Assembly (NCBI GenBank): GCA_030728245.1
Contig: JANQZX010000125.1
Coordinates: 1 to 55,496 of the forward strand
Source: Saprospiraceae bacterium
Lineage (GTDB): Bacteria; Bacteroidota; Bacteroidia; Chitinophagales; Saprospiraceae
Reading direction: 5' to 3'
Length of the DNA: 55,496 bases
Of the stretch, positions 49,969-55,496 are shown in pieces. Positions within the stretch are counted from its first letter, which is position 1, and every line of letters begins with the position of its first letter. The position numbers were made by a program, and so were the translations under genes. The notes below the pieces were generated by a model that worked only from the letters and a program-made list of their open reading frames with translations, did not search any database and had not been told where the DNA came from.

Positions 49969-51246
49969 ATGAGTTTAAATAGAAGGAGATCGCCTCGTGT
50001 AAGTACCATTTCAGGAGTAAAACTTCCCGATAGTGAAAAAATATTTCTGGATAATGGCCTTCCCGTTACCCTCCTTCATGGCTCAGAAACAGAGGCACTG
50101 CGGTTAGATATTTGCTTTAATATAGGTAGGCAACACGAACATAAACGAATGGTAGCCAGAGCCACCGCATCAATGTTAAAAGAAGGTAGCTCGCAATATT
50201 CCGGAAAAGCCTTTGCTGAAAAAATGGACACATTGGGAAGTTCCTGGGAGTCGCCCGTTCAATTAGATTACTCACATTTTTCTTGGCTGGGCTTAAGCCG
50301 GTTTGGTATGGAAGCCCTTCCTGTGATAGCTGATATTCTTGAAAATCCAACTTTCCCCACATCGGAAATTCACGCATTTGTCCAAAGAAATGTTGCCCGG
50401 TTAAAGGTTGAATTAACTAAACCTGACGTAGTTGGTTACAGAACCTTTACCGCTATTTTATTAGGTGAAAATCATCCCTTCGGATGGAATTCCAATCAGG
50501 AGATTTTTGAAAATCTTACTAAGGAAGATCTTCAAAAGCATCATTCTGACTGGTATAGCACGGAAACTTGTCAGTGTTTTCTTTCCGGCAATGTACCTCC
50601 ACCGTTTTTAGATATGTTAAACAAAACAGTGGGTCAGCTCTACATCGGCAAAAAAAGCCCTCCTTCTCCGGTCATACCCAAAGTAAATCCTACCTTTGGT
50701 ACAACCGAGATAAAGTTACCAGGTACCCTGCAGTCGTCCCTTCATATTGGATACCTGACAGGAGTCAGGCAACATGATGATTATCCAACCTTACTTGTTT
50801 TGAATACCATTCTTGGCGGATTTTTCGGTTCCCGCCTTATGACAAATATTCGGGAAAAACTTGGCTATACATATCATATTCAATCTAACCTCGATACTTA
50901 TCCCGATGTTGGATCCCTCTGGATTAATGCAGAATTATCTCCCGACTACTTAAATCCTACCAGAAAAGAGATATTTAAAGAAATTAATCTTCTCAAAAAC
51001 AAGCCAGTGTCAACTTCGTTTTTGAAAATGGTTAAAAGCTATTTAATTGGTTCCGAACTAAATGCATTGGATGGAACACTGCAAGCTATGGAAGTTATAA
51101 GAGAAAGAGCGATGGAAGGATTAGAAAAAATAGATTACGCCACTGAGATAGAAAAAATAAATTCTGTTTCCCCTTTTCAACTTCAGGAAATGGCAAATAA
51201 ATATTTTTCTCAAGATAATTTCACGGAAGTACGTGTTACACCTTAA
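49969..51246 (+). CDS. M16-family peptidase homologue without the zinc site
   Basis: A 425-aa protein with the two-halves fold of M16B (processing-peptidase-like) proteins. The first half should hold the inverted zinc motif HxxEH, but the corresponding segment (about 63-75, ARATASMLKEGSS) has no histidine or matching Glu, so it is catalytically dead, as in the beta-type subunit of paired M16 proteins. The second half keeps the substrate-binding R/Y segment FGSRLMTNIREKLGYTYHIQ (about 283-302). Partner genes with an intact HxxEH usually lie adjacent; none does here. No signal peptide is evident at the N-terminus. It may function as a binding subunit with a partner encoded elsewhere. Confidence 0.83.
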   Translation: MSLNRRRSPRVSTISGVKLPDSEKIFLDNGLPVTLLHGSETEALRLDICFNIGRQHEHKRMVARATASMLKEGSSQYSGKAFAEKMDTLGSSWESPVQLDYSHFSWLGLSRFGMEALPVIADILENPTFPTSEIHAFVQRNVARLKVELTKPDVVGYRTFTAILLGENHPFGWNSNQEIFENLTKEDLQKHHSDWYSTETCQCFLSGNVPPPFLDMLNKTVGQLYIGKKSPPSPVIPKVNPTFGTTEIKLPGTLQSSLHIGYLTGVRQHDDYPTLLVLNTILGGFFGSRLMTNIREKLGYTYHIQSNLDTYPDVGSLWINAELSPDYLNPTRKEIFKEINLLKNKPVSTSFLKMVKSYLIGSELNALDGTLQAMEVIRERAMEGLEKIDYATEIEKINSVSPFQLQEMANKYFSQDNFTEVRVTP

Positions 51247-51273
51247 ATTATGTTAATTTGATGAAATTATTAT

Positions 51274-51281
51274 TAATTTTG
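51274..51281 (+). promoter_or_regulatory. Candidate -7 element for mreB
   Basis: TAATTTTG matches TAnnTTTG, 53 bp before the mreB ATG. A TTGA is present at 51258-51261, but the spacing from it (13 bp) is short. Confidence 0.4.
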
Positions 51282-51334
51282 CAATTAATTGTACTTTTTT
51301 CTTAAAAAAAGGGTTATTGCTATAAATTTACCAG

Positions 51335-52366
51335 ATGAACTTCTTCAGTTTTTTTCGTCAAGAGTTGGCCATAGATTTAGGAACTGCCAATACGTTAATA
51401 ATTCAAAACGGCGAAGTCGTTGTTGATCAACCTTCTATTGTTGCCATTAACCGAAAAACTGGATTAACTATTGCGGTTGGCACCAAAGCAATGAACATGC
51501 ATGAAAAGACGCATGACGATATAAAAACCATTCGTCCCTTGAAGGATGGTGTAATCGCAGATTTTCAAGCTGCTGAAAGCATGATTGAGGGAATGATAAA
51601 TATGATTGGCCAAAGAAAACGCTTTTTTTCCCATTTGAAAATGGTTATTTGTATCCCTTCGGGAATTACAGAAGTTGAAAAAAGAGCTGTTTTTGATTCT
51701 GCAGATCACGTTGATTCTAAAGAAACCTATCTTATACATGAACCCATGGCTGCCGCTTTGGGAATAGGCCTCGATGTGGAAGAACCCTCAGGTAACATGA
51801 TTATTGACATAGGTGGTGGTACCACTGAGATTGCTGTTATTGCTTTGTCAGGGATCGTTTGTGACCAATCTATTCGTATTGCAGGAGACGAACTGACCGG
51901 CGATATTATTCAGTATATGAAAAGGCAGCATAATATCCTCATTGGTGAACGCACGGCTGAACAAGTTAAAATTCATGTTGGTTCTGCCCTTCACGAACTT
52001 GAAAATCCACCTGAGGATTATGCTGTAAATGGTAGAGATTTAATGACCGGAATTCCACGCCAAATAAAAGTTTCCTATCGCGAGATAGCCTCCGCATTGG
52101 ATAAATCCATTTCAAAAATTGAAGATGCTGTTCTTAAGGCATTGGAAGTTACTCCTCCGGAACTAGCATCTGATATCTATAAGAAGGGTCTGTATCTAAC
52201 TGGAGGCGGGGCGCTCCTTCGTGGTTTGGATAAAAGGTTGGAAATGAAAACTAAACTTCATGTACATGTGGCCGATGATCCTTTGCGTGCCGTTGTTCGT
52301 GGTACTGGTATTGCTTTAAAAGAAACAGATCGATATACTTTCTTAATTGATCGGAAAAGTATTTAA
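51335..52366 (+). CDS. mreB: Rod shape-determining protein MreB
   Basis: Actin-like filament protein that guides lateral cell-wall synthesis. The 343-aa sequence carries IDLGTANTLI (phosphate-1, near 14-23), IHEPMAAALG (connect-1) and IIDIGGGTTEIAVIAL (phosphate-2, near 157-172), then IAGDELTGDIIQ and TGGGALLRGLDKRL (adenosine). The N-terminal FFSFFRQELA fits the amphipathic membrane anchor. First gene of the mreB-mreC-mreD-mrdA operon, with 35 bp to the mreC start. Confidence 0.97.
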   Translation: MNFFSFFRQELAIDLGTANTLIIQNGEVVVDQPSIVAINRKTGLTIAVGTKAMNMHEKTHDDIKTIRPLKDGVIADFQAAESMIEGMINMIGQRKRFFSHLKMVICIPSGITEVEKRAVFDSADHVDSKETYLIHEPMAAALGIGLDVEEPSGNMIIDIGGGTTEIAVIALSGIVCDQSIRIAGDELTGDIIQYMKRQHNILIGERTAEQVKIHVGSALHELENPPEDYAVNGRDLMTGIPRQIKVSYREIASALDKSISKIEDAVLKALEVTPPELASDIYKKGLYLTGGGALLRGLDKRLEMKTKLHVHVADDPLRAVVRGTGIALKETDRYTFLIDRKSI

Positions 52367-52401
52367 ATAAACCGGAATACGGTTAGTATTCATTATTGCT
52401 T

Positions 52402-53238
52402 ATGCTTCCAAGGTCAAAGGTTTTTTCCGAACTAGGAAATCTTATCCTTTTCCTATTGTTAGAAGGGATTAGCTTCTACCTTATTATTACTTACAATGAT
52501 TCTCAGGCAAAGATTTACCATAACACAATAAATGTTATTTCAGGGAATATAGCTAATCAAGCCAGTAATATTCGTGGTTATTTTTCTTTAAAAGAACAAA
52601 ATAGTATTCTGCTTAAAGAAAATGCTAAACTAAAAGCTAAGTTATTTAACCTTACCGAAAAACAAGGGGTAAAACCAGAAGACTTAGATCTTACAGTTGC
52701 ACAAAACCAGGTATTTAACCTTGTCTCCGCAAGGGTTGTCAATAATTCCATTTCCCTTCGAAATAATTTTCTCTCACTAAACAGAGGCAGAAAAGCAGGA
52801 ATAAATGAAAATCAAGGGGTTATTGGTGAAAATGGTGTTATTGGCATCACAAAATCTGTTAATGATAATTACACAACTGTTATGTCTATTTTCAATAGTC
52901 AGACCAAAATTAGTGCGCGCATAAAAGATAAAGGCTATTTTGGGTCTTTGGTTTGGAGTAATAACGGTGATGTTCGATTTATGACGCTTAATGATATCCC
53001 AAAACACGTACCCATAAAACTGGGTGATAAAGTTGAAACCAGCGGTTATTCCAACCTATTTCCAAGCGGAATCATGTTAGGAAAAATTGTAGGTAAAAAA
53101 ATTCCTCCCGGTTCCAGCACTTATGAATTAAAAGTGAAACTCTATCAGGACATGACAAAAATTAAATTTGCTTATGTTGTTATTAATTACGAAACACCAG
53201 CATTAGACTCCCTCTACCTTCAGACGAAATCACTATGA
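52402..53238 (+). CDS. mreC: Rod shape-determining protein MreC
   Basis: Bitopic inner-membrane protein that links MreB to the periplasmic wall-synthesis machinery. One transmembrane helix lies at about 12-30 (LGNLILFLLLEGISFYLIIT), followed by a coiled-coil stretch (55-85, SLKEQNSILLKENAKLKAKL) and the beta-rich MreC core from about 105 to the end (GVIGENGVIGITKSV). The ATG at 52402 is preferred over a TTG at 52396. Its TGA overlaps the mreD ATG (ATGA). Confidence 0.92.
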   Translation: MLPRSKVFSELGNLILFLLLEGISFYLIITYNDSQAKIYHNTINVISGNIANQASNIRGYFSLKEQNSILLKENAKLKAKLFNLTEKQGVKPEDLDLTVAQNQVFNLVSARVVNNSISLRNNFLSLNRGRKAGINENQGVIGENGVIGITKSVNDNYTTVMSIFNSQTKISARIKDKGYFGSLVWSNNGDVRFMTLNDIPKHVPIKLGDKVETSGYSNLFPSGIMLGKIVGKKIPPGSSTYELKVKLYQDMTKIKFAYVVINYETPALDSLYLQTKSL

Positions 53239-53756
53239 ATCCTGCGTTGCTAAATAATGGAACTCGTTTTGTAATACTATTGTTATTGCAAGTCATCGTG
53301 TTCGGTCAAGCAAGGATTGGCCCTTTAGGTCCCTATTACATTGATATAATAGTATTCCCATTAGCTTATTTGTTACTTCCTTTTCGTACACCCAGAGAAT
53401 TACAATATTTACTTGCTTTTGCTATTGGATTGCTCGTTGATCTGGGCTTACAATCTCCCGGGCTTCATGCAGGCGCATCGGTTTTTACCATCGCTGTAAG
53501 ACCCATTATATTAAGGATACTTGAACCTCGTGCCGGTTACGATAAATTACATAGTCCAACATTACAACGATTTAAATGGCCTTGGTTTGCTTCGTTTATA
53601 AGTATCCTTTCTTTCGTCCATATCCTTTTTTATTTTTCCATGGAAGTCTTTACTCCCTTATTTCTAGGGGCAATATTGATAAAAACCTTGCTTAGCTGGA
53701 TTGTTTCTACCCTTTTCATTTTCTTAATCGTGATTATTTTAAACCCCCTAGATTAA
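53235..53756 (+). CDS. mreD: Rod shape-determining protein MreD
   Basis: A 173-aa integral inner-membrane protein with five or six hydrophobic segments, the fourth gene product type of the mre operon. Sequence conservation in MreD is low; the call rests on the position between mreC and a PBP2 gene, the ATGA overlap with mreC, the size and the pattern GPYYIDIIVFPLAYLLLPFRTPR and ALGLLVDLG-like segment (AIGLLVDLGLQSPGLHAG). It helps assemble the elongation complex. The next gene begins 17 bp after its stop. Confidence 0.87.
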   Translation: MNPALLNNGTRFVILLLLQVIVFGQARIGPLGPYYIDIIVFPLAYLLLPFRTPRELQYLLAFAIGLLVDLGLQSPGLHAGASVFTIAVRPIILRILEPRAGYDKLHSPTLQRFKWPWFASFISILSFVHILFYFSMEVFTPLFLGAILIKTLLSWIVSTLFIFLIVIILNPLD

Positions 53757-53772
53757 TAAAAAGTGTCAGGTT

Positions 53773-55496
53773 ATGGAAAAAGACAAAGAGAGATCTTCAA
53801 CCATTCTAATCATTTTCCTGATAGGAACCATCATTCTTATTGCTAAAGCACTGCAACTTCAGGTTATTGACGAGGGTTTCAGAAACAGAGCCTCTTCTAT
53901 GGTAGTAGAACGTTATACACAATATCCTTCCCGGGGCCTGATTTATGACCGAAACCGAAAATTACTGGTGTATAACAACCCCATGTATGACTTATTGGCT
54001 ACGGTAAAAAGAATTAATCCGGCAATGGATACTAATAGATTTTGTTCGCTTTTAAATATATCTAAAGAAACATTTATAAAAAATTTAGATAAAGACTGGA
54101 AGAGCGGGCAATTTTCAAAGAATGTACCTTTTTTATTCCTAAGTAAAATACCTGCAAATATTTATGCTGCCTTTCAGGAAAATTTACATCTTTTCCCTGG
54201 GTTTGATATCACTATAAGAAACGTGAGGGAGTATTCGTCGCATTCTGCGGGACATTTTCTTGGTTATATCAGGGAGGTTAATGAAAATGAAGTTAAGAAT
54301 CCTAAAAGTATTTATGTCGCTGGAGATTATATCGGTGCATCGGGTTTAGAAAAAGTGTACGAAGATGAGTTGCGGGGATTAAAGGGCTACCGATATGTAT
54401 TAAAAGATAATTTAGGCCGTGAAGAGGGCGTTTTCAAGGATGGATTATTGGATACCAGAGCTGTTTCTGGTGAAGATTTAATTTCCTCCTTGGATATTGA
54501 TCTTCAAGAATATGCTGAATCATTAATGGTCAATAAAAGAGGTGCTATTGTAGCTATTGAACCTGAAACAGGCGAAATTTTAGCCTTGGTAACCTCTCCC
54601 GGCTATGACCCATCTCTCATGGCTATTACAAATCCTAATAGAGGAAAATTTTTTCAGTCCCTCCAGTTAAATAAAGATTTACCCCTCTTTGACCGTTCTA
54701 CCAGTGCACAATACCCTCCAGGATCTCTTTTCAAACCTTTACTGGCTTTGGTGGCATTAGAAAAAGAAACCTTGCAACCTAACAGAACCATACCATGCAA
54801 TGGTGCTTATTATTTCGGGAGTATGCGATTAACCGGATGCCACAATCATGCTACCTGCCGTACCGTGGCAGCAGGCATTCAAAATTCATGTAATGCTTAT
54901 TTTGTTACCGTTTTTCGTGAATTAGTAGATAAATACGGTTTTTATAATCCTTCAAGAGGTCTTGACACTTTAAATACCTATTTGGATCGGTTTGGCTTCG
55001 GAAAAAAACTGGATATTGATTTTCCCGGGGAAAAAGCAGGTAACTATCCAAGTTCTACCTTTTATACCAATTGGTTTAAGAATCCCCGATGGAACTCCGT
55101 ATGGATACGTTCCGTCGGTATCGGACAGGGTAAATTATTGACAACGAACATTCAGTTGGCCAATGCTGCCGCTATGATAGCAAATCGTGGATGGTACTAC
55201 ACGCCCCACATCGTCAAAGGATTTAATAACGAAAACAAACAAATTCCCTTAAAATATAGAACGAAGATAAATGTTGGAATTAAAACACAACATTTTGAAC
55301 CTGTGATTGATGGAATGGAAAAAGCCCTCTTGGCCGGAACAGCAAAAAGTGGTTTTATTGCCGATATTCCCATCTTCGGAAAAACGGGAACCGCAGAAAA
55401 TCCCTCAGGAAAGGATCACTCTATTTTCTTTTGCTTTGCCCCTAAAGTAGCTCCTAAAATTTCCCTTTCCGTTTACATTGAAAATGCTGGTTTTGG
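53773..55496 (+). CDS. mrdA: Penicillin-binding protein 2 (transpeptidase), cut by window edge
   Basis: Class B penicillin-binding protein that crosslinks peptidoglycan in cell elongation, in complex with RodA and MreBCD. The visible 574 residues start at the ATG at 53773 and run without a stop to the window end, so the C-terminus is missing. They include a signal-anchor helix (10-28), a PBP dimer domain (PSRGLIYDRNRKLLVYN, near 52-68) and the transpeptidase domain with SxxK Ser318-Leu-Phe-Lys321 (PPGSLFKP), SxN Ser372-Cys-Asn374 and KTG 537-539 (FGKTGTAE). All three active-site motifs are thus complete. Last visible gene of the mre operon; rodA is expected just beyond the edge. Confidence 0.95.
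   Translation, partial: MEKDKERSSTILIIFLIGTIILIAKALQLQVIDEGFRNRASSMVVERYTQYPSRGLIYDRNRKLLVYNNPMYDLLATVKRINPAMDTNRFCSLLNISKETFIKNLDKDWKSGQFSKNVPFLFLSKIPANIYAAFQENLHLFPGFDITIRNVREYSSHSAGHFLGYIREVNENEVKNPKSIYVAGDYIGASGLEKVYEDELRGLKGYRYVLKDNLGREEGVFKDGLLDTRAVSGEDLISSLDIDLQEYAESLMVNKRGAIVAIEPETGEILALVTSPGYDPSLMAITNPNRGKFFQSLQLNKDLPLFDRSTSAQYPPGSLFKPLLALVALEKETLQPNRTIPCNGAYYFGSMRLTGCHNHATCRTVAAGIQNSCNAYFVTVFRELVDKYGFYNPSRGLDTLNTYLDRFGFGKKLDIDFPGEKAGNYPSSTFYTNWFKNPRWNSVWIRSVGIGQGKLLTTNIQLANAAAMIANRGWYYTPHIVKGFNNENKQIPLKYRTKINVGIKTQHFEPVIDGMEKALLAGTAKSGFIADIPIFGKTGTAENPSGKDHSIFFCFAPKVAPKISLSVYIENAGF

Noticed and set aside
1-55496. Prophage, transposon, integron, CRISPR array or defence island
   Set aside because: No transposase, integrase, recombinase, phage structural gene, spacer-repeat array or known defence gene was seen. 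The genes are housekeeping or envelope-related with even codon style. The YehP-type VWA protein is the only item with a possible link to such systems, and it stands alone.

Overview
The window is an ordinary-looking, AT-rich, gene-dense stretch of chromosome from a member of the Bacteroidota. The evidence is: two proteins with type IX secretion (T9SS) sorting tails, one of them a PorZ-like propeller protein; BshA of bacillithiol synthesis; a DUF4271 membrane protein next to hemD; SPII lipoproteins with short Bacteroidota-type leaders; and several promoters with the Bacteroidota -7 element TAnnTTTG. A Saprospiria-type lineage is my guess, not something the sequence proves. I see no tRNA, rRNA, CRISPR array, prophage, transposase or integrase. 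No gene-free stretch exceeds about 300 bases.

Layout. 0-4.6 kb: murein-peptide salvage genes (LD-carboxypeptidase with a Tat-like leader, dipeptide epimerase) and a BioF-like PLP enzyme, facing a sodium:solute symporter. 4.6-9.3 kb: a heptose/envelope-sugar group (HddA-like kinase, GT4 glycosyltransferase, divergent gmhA), then uvrC. 9.3-13.1 kb: an SDR protein without the usual Tyr/Lys pair, an LpxH-like phosphoesterase with a secreted propeller-like protein, and a vanadium-haloperoxidase/PAP2-type lipoprotein. 13.3-17.2 kb: pdxA-lspA, then three ArsR-type repressors in tandem, then tsaB. 17.4-23.7 kb: prfA, a lipoprotein plus a DUF5723 outer-membrane protein, an orphan YehP-type VWA protein and a YbhN-type flippase-like protein. 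23.7-28.6 kb: a 1130-residue protein combining a dead metallopeptidase domain, PD40 repeats and a beta-barrel; an MBL hydrolase; a GIN/DUF2807 protein. 28.6-33.8 kb: glyS facing an ald-nudix-hemD-DUF4271 run. 33.8-41.1 kb: a two-component system, a PpiD/SurA-like foldase, a 40-residue membrane protein, a strong bidirectional terminator, a long-chain acyl-CoA ligase and a CarH-like MerR regulator that has lost its B12 ligands. 41.3-49.9 kb: a T9SS cargo protein, bshA, and a dnaN-lipoprotein-nadD-porZ run. 50-55.5 kb: an inactive M16 peptidase homologue and the start of the cell-shape operon mreB-mreC-mreD-mrdA, cut by the window edge.

How the genes fit together. Much of the window serves the cell envelope: peptidoglycan turnover and synthesis (LD-carboxypeptidase, epimerase, MreBCD, PBP2), lipid A and heptose (LpxH-like, GmhA, HddA), lipoprotein maturation (LspA), outer-membrane folding (PpiD/SurA-like) and T9SS surface proteins. 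The rest is translation, DNA repair and replication, and cofactor synthesis. The less ordinary signals are regulatory or enzymatically odd: the ArsR cluster with a duplicated upstream motif and a long hairpin, the ligand-less CarH-like regulator with palindromes in its divergent promoter region, and a notable number of proteins that look like catalytically dead members of enzyme families.
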